64,000 nucleotides of DNA, from contig NZ_PCOZ01000016.1 of NCBI RefSeq assembly GCF_002979555.1, positions 36,613 to 100,612 on the forward strand. The letters run 5' to 3'. Positions 8,515-18,252 of the stretch are shown here, in pieces. The position numbers and the translations under genes are program-made. Source of the DNA: Pseudomonas sp. MYb60. GTDB taxonomy: Bacteria; Pseudomonadota; Gammaproteobacteria; Pseudomonadales; Pseudomonadaceae. A model generated the notes under the pieces. It was not told the DNA's origin, ran no database searches, and saw nothing but the letters and a program-made list of their open reading frames with translations. Each line of letters begins with the position of its first letter. Positions within the stretch are counted from its first letter, which is position 1.

Positions 8515-9597
8515 TTATTCACCTATCGCTGCCAGTTGGTCGGCCTGGTACTCGGCCAGCAAAGGCTCGATCACCGCGTCGACGCCACCGGCGAGGATTT
8601 CGTCCAGGGAATACAGGGTAAGGTTGACCCGATGGTCGGTGACCCGGCCCTGGGCAAAGTTGTAGGTACGGATACGCTCGGAACGGTCGCCCGAACCCAC
8701 CAGCAACTTGCGCTCGCTGGCAATCGCGTTGGCGGCGGCGCTGGTCTGCTGGTCGTTGAGCTTGGCTGACAGCCAGGCCATCGCCCGCGCACGGTTCTTG
8801 TGCTGGGAACGCTCTTCCTGGCACTCCACCACAATGCCGGTGGGCAAGTGAGTGATGCGGATTGCGGAGTCGGTCTTGTTGACGTGCTGGCCGCCAGCAC
8901 CCGACGAGCGGTAGGTGTCCACCCGCAAGTCCGCCGGGTTGATCTCGATGGCTTCCTGTTCGTCCGGCTCGGGCAACACCGCCACGGTGCACGCTGACGT
9001 ATGGATACGGCCTTGGGACTCGGTAGCCGGAACACGCTGGACTCGATGGGCGCCAGACTCGAACTTGAGCTTGCCGTAGACGTTGTCACCCTCGACCCGC
9101 GCGATGACTTCTTTATAGCCGCCGTGCTCGCCCTCGTTCTCGGACAGGATTTCCACACGCCAGCCGCGACGCTCGGCGTAGCGCGAATACATGCGGAACA
9201 GGTCGCCGGAGAAGATCGCCGCTTCGTCACCGCCAGTGCCGGCGCGGATTTCGAGAAACACGTTGCGCCCGTCATTCGGGTCCTTGGGCAGCAACATGCG
9301 TTGCAGGTCGCCTTCGAGCTCGGCGAGTTTTTCCTTGGCTTCGCGGACCTCTTCCACGGCCATTTCACGCATGTCCGGATCGCTGTCCTTGAGCAGCGCC
9401 TGGGCGCCTTCCAGGTCGGCCTGCACCTTCAGCAGGTTTTTATAAGTGGCCACCACCGGCTCAACTTCGGCGTATTCCTTGGAATACGCGCGGAATTTGG
9501 TCTGATCGGCAATGACTTCGCCGTCGCCGAGCAAGGCGGTCAGTTCTTCGAAACGGTCCTGGAGCACGTCCAGTTTATTGAGCAGTGACGCTTTCAT
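8515..9597 (-). CDS. prfA: Peptide chain release factor 1
   Basis: A 360-residue RF1 with the anticodon-like PAT tripeptide at residues 190-192, which reads UAA and UAG, and the peptidyl-tRNA hydrolysis motif GGQ at 235-237 in SSGAGGQHVNKTDSAIR. Length equals that of E. coli RF1. The start overlaps the hemA stop by 4 bases and its stop abuts prmC, as expected for the hemA-prfA-prmC operon. Confidence 0.97.
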   Translation of the reverse strand: MKASLLNKLDVLQDRFEELTALLGDGEVIADQTKFRAYSKEYAEVEPVVATYKNLLKVQADLEGAQALLKDSDPDMREMAVEEVREAKEKLAELEGDLQRMLLPKDPNDGRNVFLEIRAGTGGDEAAIFSGDLFRMYSRYAERRGWRVEILSENEGEHGGYKEVIARVEGDNVYGKLKFESGAHRVQRVPATESQGRIHTSACTVAVLPEPDEQEAIEINPADLRVDTYRSSGAGGQHVNKTDSAIRITHLPTGIVVECQEERSQHKNRARAMAWLSAKLNDQQTSAAANAIASERKLLVGSGDRSERIRTYNFAQGRVTDHRVNLTLYSLDEILAGGVDAVIEPLLAEYQADQLAAIGE

Positions 9598-10883
9598 TGC
9601 GATTTTTTATCCGAAGAGCTATCTGACGCGCCCTCACCGAGGGCAAAGAGTTCCTGGGCCATGGCCAGCGCATCGAGGCGGCCTTCGGCAGTCAATTTTT
9701 TAAGCTGTACGCTGGGCGCGTGGAGCAGCTTGTTGGTCAGGCCGCGGGCCAATTGCATCAGCACATCGTCGGCGCTGCCGCCGTTGGCCAGCAGCCGCTG
9801 GGCCTTGAGCAGCTCCTCGTCGCGCAGGCGCTCGCCTTGCTGACGATACGCCTTGAGCACGTCCACCGCCGCCAGTTCCCGCAGGCGCACCATGAAATCT
9901 TCGGCGCCGGTGCTGACCATTTCCTCGGCCGCCTGGGCAGCGCCTTGGCGACTCTTGAGGTTTTCGGCGACCACTTCGTGCAGGTCGTCGACACTATAGA
10001 GGTAAACGTCGTCCAACTCGCCGACTTCAGGCTCGATATCCCGTGGTACGGCGATATCCACCATGAAGATGGGTTTGTGCTTGCGCAGCTTCAACGCGCT
10101 CTCGACAGCGCCCTTGCCCAGGATCGGCAATTGGCTGGCGGTGGAGCTGATGACGATATCGCTGCGCACCAGTTCGGCCGGGATATCGGCCAGCAACACG
10201 GCGTGGGCGCCGAACTGCTCGGCCAGAATGCTGGCGCGTTCCAGGGTGCGGTTGGCGACCACGATACGCTTGACCCCCAGGTCGTGCAGATGGCGGGCGA
10301 CCAGTGTGATGGTCTCGCCGGCACCGATCAGCAGGGCCTGGCTGCGTTGCAAGTCGCTGAAAATCTGTTTGGCCAGGCTGACCGCGGCAAACGCGACGGA
10401 CACCGGGTTTTCCCCGATGGCGGTGTCGGTGCGCACCTGCTTGGCGGAGTTGAACGTGGCCTGGAATAGCCGGCCCAGCAACGGGCCGACGGTACCGGCC
10501 TCACGCGCCACGGCGTAAGCGGATTTCATCTGGCCGAGAATCTGGGGTTCGCCCAACACCAACGAGTCGAGACCGGCGGCCACCCGCATCATGTGACGAA
10601 CTGCCGCATCCTCTTCGTGCACATAAGCGCTCGCGCGCAGGTCGTCGAGGCTCAAATGGTGGTAATCGGCCAGCCAGCGCAGGACGACATCCGCTGACAG
10701 ATGCTCCTGCTCTATATAGAGCTCGCTGCGATTGCAGGTCGAAAGGATCGCAGCTTCGCGACTGTCGGTAAGCCGGCAGAGCTGCTGCAAGGCCTCAACC
10801 AACTGCTCCGGCGTGAACGCCACGCGCTCGCGTACGTCTACGGAGGCAGTCTTGTGGTTAATACCGAGTGCGAGGAAGGCCAT
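9594..10883 (-). CDS. hemA: Glutamyl-tRNA reductase
   Basis: A 429-residue NADPH-dependent enzyme that reduces glutamyl-tRNA to glutamate-1-semialdehyde, the first step of tetrapyrrole synthesis. The catalytic Cys50 is in STCNRSELY, the start MAFLALGINHKTA is canonical, and the NADPH domain (LLIGAGETITLVARHL) and C-terminal dimerisation helix region follow. The C-terminal tail EGASDSSSDKKSQ is Ser/Asp-rich and probably disordered. It is the first gene of the minus-strand operon and is divergent from the TPR lipoprotein gene across 182 bases. Confidence 0.97.
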   Translation of the reverse strand: MAFLALGINHKTASVDVRERVAFTPEQLVEALQQLCRLTDSREAAILSTCNRSELYIEQEHLSADVVLRWLADYHHLSLDDLRASAYVHEEDAAVRHMMRVAAGLDSLVLGEPQILGQMKSAYAVAREAGTVGPLLGRLFQATFNSAKQVRTDTAIGENPVSVAFAAVSLAKQIFSDLQRSQALLIGAGETITLVARHLHDLGVKRIVVANRTLERASILAEQFGAHAVLLADIPAELVRSDIVISSTASQLPILGKGAVESALKLRKHKPIFMVDIAVPRDIEPEVGELDDVYLYSVDDLHEVVAENLKSRQGAAQAAEEMVSTGAEDFMVRLRELAAVDVLKAYRQQGERLRDEELLKAQRLLANGGSADDVLMQLARGLTNKLLHAPSVQLKKLTAEGRLDALAMAQELFALGEGASDSSSDKKSQ

Positions 10884-11065
10884 TCAATATCGCTGATGAT
10901 GTCGGGAAGCCGACAATTGTCCTACTTCGAAAGATTCAGAACAACCACCGTCGTCTATTGTCCTAATGCCTTGTGTCTATAAAGGCACCCACTGAGACTC
11001 GGTTATGTTTGGCCGAAGGCTTGTGTCATGATGATCCGACCGCAGGTTAGTCGTCCTCTTCCTAT

Positions 11066-12790
11066 ATGAATAGATCTTCCGCGTTGCTCCTTGCTTTTGT
11101 CTTCCTCAGCGGCTGCCAGGCTATGGCCCCCGTGTCGCCGGACGGTACGCCGCCGGTGGAAGACAGCACCCCCGCCCCTGAAAAGCCCAAGGTTTATTCC
11201 TCGTTCAGTGAAGAAACGGTGTTCAGCCTGCTGAGCGCGGAGCTGGCCGGCCAGCGTAATCGCTTCGACATTGCGCTGGATAACTACGTAACCCAGGCCA
11301 TCAACACCCAGGATCCAGGGATTTCGGAGCGGGCGTTTCGCATTGCCGAGTACCTGGGCGCCGATCAGGCTGCGCTGGATACCTCGCTGATCTGGGCGAA
11401 AAACGCACCGGACGATCTCGAAGCGCAACGCGCGGCGGCTGTGCAGTTGGCGCGGGCAGGCCGCTATGACGACTCCATGGTGTATATGGAGAAAGTCTTG
11501 CAGGGCAAGGGCGACACCCATTTCGACTTCCTCGCGCTGTCGGCTGCCGACACCGACCAGGACACTCGCAATGGCCTGATGAAGAGTTTCGACCGCCTGT
11601 TGCAAAAACATCCGAAGAACAGCCAGCTGATTTTTGGCAAGGCCTTGCTGCTGCAACAGGACGACGAGTCCGACGCCGCGCTGAAGCTGTTGGAGCAAAA
11701 TCCGCCGGAAGAAGGCGAGATCGCGCCGATCCTGTTGCGCGCACGCCTGCTGCAAAGTTTGAATCGCGGCAAGGAAGCGATTCCCCTGCTGGAAAAAAGC
11801 ATCAAGAAATACCCGGACGACAAACGCCTGCGCCTGACCTACGCGCGCATGCTGGTCGAGCAGGACCGCATGGAGGACGCCAAGGTGCAGTTCGCCAATC
11901 TGGTCCAGCAATACCCGGACGATGACGAACTGCGTTATTCCCTGGCGCTGGTGTGCCTGGAAGCCAAGGCCTGGGACGAGGCCAAGGGCTACCTGGAGGA
12001 GCTGATCGCACGGGAGAGCCATGTGGATTCGGCGCACTTGAACCTCGGCCGCATCGCCGAGGAACGCAACGACCCGCAGGCCGCCCTGCTTGAATATGCC
12101 CAGGTCGGCCCCGGCAATGATTATCTGCCGGCGCAGTTGCGCCAGGCCGATATCCTGATGAGCAACGGCCGCACCGACGAAGCGGAAAAACGCCTGACCG
12201 CCGCACGGGATGCCGAGCCGGACTACGCCATCCAGCTTTATCTGATCCAGGCCGAGACCTTGTCGGCCAATAACCAAGGCGACCGCGCCTGGAAGCTGTT
12301 GCAACAAGCGTTGCTGCAGTTCCCCGACGACTTGAACCTGCTCTATACCCGCGCCATGCAGGCGGAAAAGCGCAATGACCTGACGCAGATGGAAAAAGAC
12401 CTGCGCCTGATCATCAAGCGCGACCCGGACAACGCCATGGCACTCAACGCCCTGGGTTACACCTTGTCCGACCGCACCACGCGTTATGCCGAAGCCAAGG
12501 ACCTGATCGAACAGGCCCACAAGCTCAACCCGGAAGACCCGGCCGTCCTGGACAGCCTGGGCTGGGTGAATTACCGCCTGGGCAACCTCGACGAAGCCGA
12601 GCGCTTGCTGCGCCTGGCCCTGGACCGTTTCCCCGACCAGGAAGTCGCCGCGCACCTGGGCGAAGTGCTGTGGGCCAATGGCAAGCAGCGCGAGGCCCGT
12701 CAAATCTGGGAAAAATTCCTCAAGGAACAACCCGAAAGCCCCATCCTGCGCAGCACCATCAAGCGCCTGACCGGATCCGAGACCCTTTAA
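11066..12790 (+). CDS. Tetratricopeptide repeat lipoprotein
   Basis: A 574-residue protein with a lipoprotein signal peptide, MNRSSALLLAFVFLSGC, with lipobox LSGC (Cys17). The mature part is almost entirely TPR helices. The recognisable repeat cores, including LLEKSIKKYPDDKRLRLTYA, ALNALGYTLSD and LDSLGWVNYRLGNLDEAERL, continue to the C-terminus. TPR lipoproteins act as protein-interaction scaffolds at the outer membrane; no partner is shown. The lolB gene starts 4 bases after its stop, so it is probably co-transcribed with lolB and ispE. This gene order is common in Pseudomonas. Confidence 0.9.
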   Translation: MNRSSALLLAFVFLSGCQAMAPVSPDGTPPVEDSTPAPEKPKVYSSFSEETVFSLLSAELAGQRNRFDIALDNYVTQAINTQDPGISERAFRIAEYLGADQAALDTSLIWAKNAPDDLEAQRAAAVQLARAGRYDDSMVYMEKVLQGKGDTHFDFLALSAADTDQDTRNGLMKSFDRLLQKHPKNSQLIFGKALLLQQDDESDAALKLLEQNPPEEGEIAPILLRARLLQSLNRGKEAIPLLEKSIKKYPDDKRLRLTYARMLVEQDRMEDAKVQFANLVQQYPDDDELRYSLALVCLEAKAWDEAKGYLEELIARESHVDSAHLNLGRIAEERNDPQAALLEYAQVGPGNDYLPAQLRQADILMSNGRTDEAEKRLTAARDAEPDYAIQLYLIQAETLSANNQGDRAWKLLQQALLQFPDDLNLLYTRAMQAEKRNDLTQMEKDLRLIIKRDPDNAMALNALGYTLSDRTTRYAEAKDLIEQAHKLNPEDPAVLDSLGWVNYRLGNLDEAERLLRLALDRFPDQEVAAHLGEVLWANGKQREARQIWEKFLKEQPESPILRSTIKRLTGSETL

Positions 12791-12794
12791 GCAT

Positions 12795-13412
12795 ATGTTC
12801 TTGCGCCACGTTGTAGTGTTCAGTCTCATCGCCCTGCTCGCCGGTTGCGCGGGCTTCGGTTCCCGTGAATCCGTTGAAGGCCAGGGCAACCCGGCGCAAT
12901 GGAAACAGCACAAGGACCAGCTCGCCAGCATCGATGGCTGGCAGATCGAGGGCAAAGTCGGGGTTCGCGCGCCGAAGGATTCCGGCAGCGGCACCCTGTT
13001 CTGGCTGCAACGCCAGGACTATTACGACATTCGCCTGTCGGGCCCACTGGGCCGTGGTGCGGCACGCCTGACCGGCCGCCCGGGACAGGTCAGCCTCGAA
13101 GTGGCCAACCAGGGGCGCTATGAAGCCGCTTCGCCGGAAGCGCTGCTGGAAGAACAGATTGGCTGGAAATTGCCGGTGTCCCATCTGGTCTGGTGGGTAC
13201 GTGGCCTGCCCGCGCCCGACAGCAAGAGTCGGCTGACCCTCAACGGCGACAGTCGCCTGGCGACGCTGGAGCAGGATGGTTGGCAGGTCGAGTACCTGAG
13301 CTACGTGGAGCAAGGGGGTTATTGGTTGCCCGAGCGCATCAAACTGCATGGCACCGACCTTGACGTCACCCTGGTGATCAAGGACTGGCAACCACGCAAG
13401 CTGGGGCAATGA
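12795..13412 (+). CDS. lolB: Outer-membrane lipoprotein insertion protein LolB
   Basis: A 205-residue lipoprotein with signal peptide MFLRHVVVFSLIALLAGC (lipobox LAGC). The mature part fits the unclosed-barrel lipoprotein acceptor of the Lol system, including WQIEGKVGVRAPKDSGSGTL and LTGRPGQVSLEV segments. LolB takes lipoproteins from LolA and inserts them in the outer membrane. Position immediately ahead of ispE is the conserved gammaproteobacterial order. Confidence 0.95.
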   Translation: MFLRHVVVFSLIALLAGCAGFGSRESVEGQGNPAQWKQHKDQLASIDGWQIEGKVGVRAPKDSGSGTLFWLQRQDYYDIRLSGPLGRGAARLTGRPGQVSLEVANQGRYEAASPEALLEEQIGWKLPVSHLVWWVRGLPAPDSKSRLTLNGDSRLATLEQDGWQVEYLSYVEQGGYWLPERIKLHGTDLDVTLVIKDWQPRKLGQ

Positions 13413-13413
13413 C

Positions 13414-14265
13414 GTGTCCGCACAAAAACTGACCCTGCCCTCCCCCGCCAAGCTCAATCTGATGCTGCACATCCTGGGGCGCCGTGAAGACGGCTACCAC
13501 GAACTGCAGACACTGTTTCAATTTCTCGATTACGGCGATGAACTCACGTTCGCCGTGCGCGACGATGGCGTGATCCAACTGCACACCGAATTCGAAGGCG
13601 TACCCCACGACAGCAATCTGATCGTGAGGGCCGCGAAAAAACTTCAGGAACAATCCGGCTGTTCGCAGGGCATCGACATCTGGATCGATAAAATCCTGCC
13701 CATGGGCGGTGGTATCGGCGGCGGCAGCTCGAATGCCGCGACCACCTTGCTGGGTCTCAATCACTTGTGGCAGCTGGGCTGGGACGCTGATCGCCTGGCG
13801 GCGCTGGGCCTGACGCTGGGCGCCGATGTCCCGGTTTTCGTGCGCGGACACGCCGCATTTGCTGAGGGTGTCGGCGAGAAACTGACCCCTGTAGAGCCCG
13901 AAGAGCCGTGGTATGTCGTGCTTGTCCCGCAAGTATCTGTAAGTACAGCAGAAATTTTTTCAGATCCGTTGTTGACACGTAACTCTTCTCCCATTAAAGT
14001 GCGCCCCGTTCCCAAGGGAAACAGTCGAAATGACTGCTTACCGGTTGTAGCAAGGCGTTATCCAGAGGTACGTAACGCTTTGAATTTGTTAGGTAAATTT
14101 ACCGAAGCAAAATTAACCGGAACTGGAAGTTGTGTGTTTGGGGGCTTCCCAAGCAAAGCTGAAGCTGATAAAGTCTCGGCCCTTCTTACAGAGACCCTTA
14201 CAGGGTTTGTAGCAAAGGGAAGCAACGTTTCGATGTTGCATCGCAAGCTGCAAAGTCTGCTCTAA
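13414..14265 (+). CDS. ispE: 4-diphosphocytidyl-2-C-methyl-D-erythritol kinase
   Basis: A 283-residue GHMP-superfamily kinase of the MEP isoprenoid pathway. It starts at GTG 13414 directly after the lolB stop. The N-terminal LPSPAKLNLMLHI lysine motif and the ATP-binding glycine-rich loop PMGGGIGGGSSNAATT are clear; the C-terminal GTGSCVFGGF is the third GHMP motif. The last third (about 13930-14265) is much richer in A and T than the rest of the gene. It contains a sigma-70-like promoter at 13972-14000, which probably serves the downstream tRNA-Gln and prs. Confidence 0.96.
   Translation: MSAQKLTLPSPAKLNLMLHILGRREDGYHELQTLFQFLDYGDELTFAVRDDGVIQLHTEFEGVPHDSNLIVRAAKKLQEQSGCSQGIDIWIDKILPMGGGIGGGSSNAATTLLGLNHLWQLGWDADRLAALGLTLGADVPVFVRGHAAFAEGVGEKLTPVEPEEPWYVVLVPQVSVSTAEIFSDPLLTRNSSPIKVRPVPKGNSRNDCLPVVARRYPEVRNALNLLGKFTEAKLTGTGSCVFGGFPSKAEADKVSALLTETLTGFVAKGSNVSMLHRKLQSLL
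13972..14000 (+). promoter_or_regulatory. Sigma-70-type promoter inside ispE
   Basis: A TTGACA -35 element (13972-13977), 17-base spacer and TAAAGT -10 element (13995-14000) lie inside the ispE coding region, in a locally AT-rich stretch. The predicted transcript would start about 300 bases before tRNA-Gln and continue into prs. The elements are seen in the sequence; activity is inferred. Confidence 0.6.
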
Positions 14266-14301
14266 AGGAACCGAGTGTTAGGCACTCGTTGCAACAGATA
14301 C

Positions 14302-14376
14302 AGGGGCGTCGCCAAGCGGTAAGGCAGCAGGTTTTGATCCTGCCATGCGTTGGTTCGAATCCAGCCGCCCCTGCCA
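14302..14376 (+). tRNA. tRNA-Gln (anticodon TTG)
   Basis: The acceptor arms AGGGGCG and CGCCCCT pair, followed by discriminator G and an encoded CCA. The anticodon stem GCAGG/CCTGC encloses the loop TTTTGAT with anticodon TTG, and the T arm GGTTCGAATCC is canonical. It lies between ispE and prs, a conserved pseudomonad location. No terminator is seen between the tRNA and prs, so a joint transcript processed by RNases is likely. Confidence 0.97.
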
Positions 14377-14421
14377 TTTTCTATACTCATCCAGGTTACC
14401 CTCAGCCTCTAGGTACTGCGC

Positions 14422-15363
14422 GTGTCCAAGATGATGGTCTTTACGGGGAATGCTAACCCCGATCTGGCTCGGCGTGTCGTACGTCAGCTGCATATCCCTC
14501 TCGGTGACATCTCTGTCGGTAAATTCTCCGACGGCGAAATTACAGCCGAGATCAATGAAAACGTCCGCGGTAAAGACGTCTTCATTATTCAGCCGACCTG
14601 CGCTCCGACCAACGATAACCTGATGGAACTCGTCGTGATGGCTGATGCCTTCCGCCGCTCCTCAGCGACTCGAATCACAGCTGTAATCCCTTACTTTGGT
14701 TATGCCCGTCAGGATCGCCGTCCGCGTTCCGCACGTGTGGCTATCAGCGCGAAAGTCGTTGCTGACATGCTCACCGTGGTAGGCATCGACCGTGTTCTCA
14801 CGGTTGACCTGCACGCTGACCAAATCCAGGGGTTCTTCGATATTCCGGTAGATAACATCTACGGCTCCCCCGTATTGGTGGATGACATCGAAGACCAGCG
14901 CTTTGAAAACCTGATGATCGTGTCCCCGGACATTGGTGGCGTCGTGCGTGCACGGGCTGTTGCCAAATCCCTGGGCGTGGACCTCGGGATCATCGACAAA
15001 CGCCGTGAGAAAGCCAATCACTCTGAAGTGATGCATATCATCGGTGATGTCGAAGGGCGTACCTGTATTCTGGTTGATGACATGGTCGACACCGCCGGCA
15101 CCCTGTGCCACGCGGCAAAAGCCTTGAAAGAGCACGGTGCGGCTAAAGTCTTCGCCTACTGCACACACCCTGTGCTGTCGGGCCGAGCGATCGAGAACAT
15201 CGAGAATTCCGTGCTGGACGAACTGGTGGTGACCAACACCATCCCGTTGTCCGCCGCTGCTCAAGCCTGTGCGCGTATCCGTCAACTGGATATCGCACCG
15301 GTCGTTGCCGAAGCGGTCCGCCGCATCAGCAATGAAGAATCGATCAGCGCGATGTTCCGTTAA
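14422..15363 (+). CDS. prs: Ribose-phosphate pyrophosphokinase
   Basis: A 313-residue PRPP synthase. It starts at GTG 14422 (MSKMMVFTGNANPDLA). The ribose-5-phosphate and divalent-metal loop is around DLHADQIQGFF, and the PRPP signature is VDDMVDTAGTL near the C-terminal third. It makes PRPP from ribose-5-phosphate and ATP for purine, pyrimidine, His and Trp synthesis. A strong rho-independent terminator follows at 15400-15436. Confidence 0.97.
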   Translation: MSKMMVFTGNANPDLARRVVRQLHIPLGDISVGKFSDGEITAEINENVRGKDVFIIQPTCAPTNDNLMELVVMADAFRRSSATRITAVIPYFGYARQDRRPRSARVAISAKVVADMLTVVGIDRVLTVDLHADQIQGFFDIPVDNIYGSPVLVDDIEDQRFENLMIVSPDIGGVVRARAVAKSLGVDLGIIDKRREKANHSEVMHIIGDVEGRTCILVDDMVDTAGTLCHAAKALKEHGAAKVFAYCTHPVLSGRAIENIENSVLDELVVTNTIPLSAAAQACARIRQLDIAPVVAEAVRRISNEESISAMFR

Positions 15364-15399
15364 GGGTCAAACCTTCGGAACACCTCACTGACGAAAAGC

Positions 15400-15436
15400 G
15401 CCCCGCCCCAGCATTCTGTTGGGGCGGGGCTTTTTT
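15400..15436 (+). terminator. Rho-independent terminator after prs
   Basis: An 11-bp GC-rich stem, GCCCCGCCCCA paired with TGGGGCGGGGC, encloses a 9-base loop and is followed by six T residues. It separates prs from rplY. Confidence 0.93.
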
Positions 15437-15501
15437 GCCCATATCGCCTTTAGCGCTGGTCGCAAACGCTGGGGCGAATGTGGTTATTTTGGAGATACAA
15501 C

Positions 15502-16101
15502 ATGAACGATTTTACTCTGAATGCTGAAGTGCGTTCCGACCTGGGGAAAGGTGCGAGCCGCCGCCTGCGTCGTCTCGCAAGCCTGGTTCCAGCTGTAGTT
15601 TACGGTGGCGACAAAGCCCCTGAATCCATCAGCATGCTGGCTAAAGAAGTTGCCAAACTGCTCGAAAACGATGCTGCCTACAGCCACGTTATCGAACTGA
15701 ACGTTGGCGGCAAGAAGCAGAACGTAATCATCAAGGCTCTGCAACGTCACCCGTCCAAGGGTCACGTACTGCACGCTGACTTCGTCCGCGTCGTAGCTGG
15801 CCAGAAACTGACCGCTATCGTGCCTGTGCACTTTGTTGGTGAAGAAGCTCCGGTCAAGAAAGGCGGCGAGATCTCGCACGTCCTGAACGAAATCGAAGTA
15901 TCTTGCCTGCCGAAAGATCTGCCTGAGTTCATCGAAGTCGACCTGTCGGCTCTGGAAATCGGCGCGATCGTTCACCTGTCCGACCTCAAAGCGCCTAAAG
16001 GCGTTGAGTTCGTTGCACTGGCTCACGGTGACGACAAAGCTGTTGCAAACGTACACGCTCCACGCGTTGCTCCAGAAGCTGAAGAAGGCGCTGCAGAGTA
16101 A
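15502..16101 (+). CDS. rplY: 50S ribosomal protein L25/general stress protein Ctc
   Basis: A 199-residue two-domain L25 of the long Ctc/TL5 type, which binds 5S rRNA. It starts at ATG 15502 (MNDFTLNAEVRSDLGKG) with GGAG at 15491-15494; the upstream in-frame ATG at 15478 lacks a ribosome site. The basic region LGKGASRRLRRLA contacts rRNA and the second half is the acidic beta-rich domain ending in EAEEGAAE. It is located between prs and pth, as in other pseudomonads. Confidence 0.96.
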   Translation: MNDFTLNAEVRSDLGKGASRRLRRLASLVPAVVYGGDKAPESISMLAKEVAKLLENDAAYSHVIELNVGGKKQNVIIKALQRHPSKGHVLHADFVRVVAGQKLTAIVPVHFVGEEAPVKKGGEISHVLNEIEVSCLPKDLPEFIEVDLSALEIGAIVHLSDLKAPKGVEFVALAHGDDKAVANVHAPRVAPEAEEGAAE

Positions 16102-16235
16102 TTCACTCTGTATTGCCGGAGCTTGAGGAAACATCGCGGACCGGAACGTAGCGAGAAAGCGGGCGATAACGCGGCGTTTACTCTTGAGTAAATGATGTAG
16201 AGTCGTCCACTTTCGCCGCACGCTTGTCGGCGATG

Positions 16236-16244
16236 TTATCCACA
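16236..16244 (+). promoter_or_regulatory. Perfect DnaA-box match upstream of pth
   Basis: TTATCCACA, identical to the DnaA box consensus, lies 24 bases before the pth start. A single box has little weight on its own; it is recorded because two more occur between holD and mksF. Confidence 0.3.
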
Positions 16245-16267
16245 ACTCCAAAGGAAGGGCCCCTGTC

Positions 16268-16852
16268 GTGACTGCCATTAAACTGATCGTTGGCCTGGGA
16301 AATCCAGGCGCCGAATACGAACAGACCCGGCATAACGCGGGGGCCCTTTTTGTTGAGCGCATCGCCCACGCGCAAGGTGTGAACCTTGTGGCCGATCGCA
16401 AATATTTCGGCCTGACCGGGCGCTTCTCGCATCAGGGTCAGGATGTTCGTCTGCTGATTCCCACCACCTACATGAACCGCAGCGGCCAGGCCGTCGCGGC
16501 GCTTGCGAATTTCTTCCGGATCAAACCCGAGGAAATCCTGGTGGCCCATGACGAACTGGACCTGCCACCCGGCGTAGCCAAGCTCAAGCTCGGCGGCGGG
16601 CATGGCGGGCACAATGGCCTGCGCGACATCATCGCGCAGTTGGGCAATCAGAATAATTTCTACCGTCTGCGGCTCGGCATTGGCCACCCAGGCGTTGCCA
16701 GTATGGTTTCAAATTTCGTCCTGGGTCGTGCGCCACGCGCCGAACAGGAAAAACTCGATGCCAGCATCGACTTTGCCCTCGGCGTGCTGCCGGATATCTT
16801 CGCCGGTGAATGGAACCGCGCGATGAAAAACCTGCACAGCCAGAAGGCCTGA
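16268..16852 (+). CDS. pth: Peptidyl-tRNA hydrolase
   Basis: A 194-residue cytoplasmic hydrolase that recycles peptidyl-tRNA released from stalled ribosomes. It starts at GTG 16268 (MTAIKLIVGLGNPG). Catalytic His22 lies in QTRHNAG, and the Asp in AHDELDLPPG and the GGGHGGHNGLRDI loop are family signatures. It is followed by ychF after 21 bases, the standard pth-ychF pair. Confidence 0.97.
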   Translation: MTAIKLIVGLGNPGAEYEQTRHNAGALFVERIAHAQGVNLVADRKYFGLTGRFSHQGQDVRLLIPTTYMNRSGQAVAALANFFRIKPEEILVAHDELDLPPGVAKLKLGGGHGGHNGLRDIIAQLGNQNNFYRLRLGIGHPGVASMVSNFVLGRAPRAEQEKLDASIDFALGVLPDIFAGEWNRAMKNLHSQKA

Positions 16853-16873
16853 CTCTTACCGAGGGGAAACACC

Positions 16874-17974
<1,101 letters not shown>

Positions 17975-17988
17975 CCGCTAGAGTTGCT

Positions 17989-18018
17989 AAAAAGCCGATG
18001 CCCTGCATCGGCTTTTTT
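17989..18018 (+). terminator. Rho-independent terminator after ychF
   Basis: A hairpin with a stem of about 13 bp, AAAAAGCCGATGC paired with GCATCGGCTTTTT, and a T-run. It marks the left edge of the T3SS island. Confidence 0.92.
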
Positions 18019-18252
18019 GTGCCTGCTCACTTTTAACGCTACGTTCAAACCAAACATTAAGCCCATGCCTACATCAAAACAGGAATACTTAGCTGAATAA
18101 CAACAGGATTGAAAAAACGCTGTTTCTCAGCAAATTCTCCTACATCATCTTGCCCCATGCCTTACTTACAATCACGAGGACAAGCCCAAAAATCTCACTC
18201 TACTGATCCGCACCAAAAGCGCTTATCCCGCAATAGTCGAGCAGCAATACTT

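Noticed and set aside
11003..12994. Long minus-strand ORF of 663 codons opposite the TPR lipoprotein and lolB
   Set aside because: It is an antisense shadow of GC-rich codons, with Gln/Val/Gly-rich composition and no ribosome site or motif; the plus-strand genes are clear.
18109..18252. N-terminal extension of RspR from ATG 18109
   Set aside because: It would add 48 residues that do not look like HrpR or HrpS; the shorter form matches family length.
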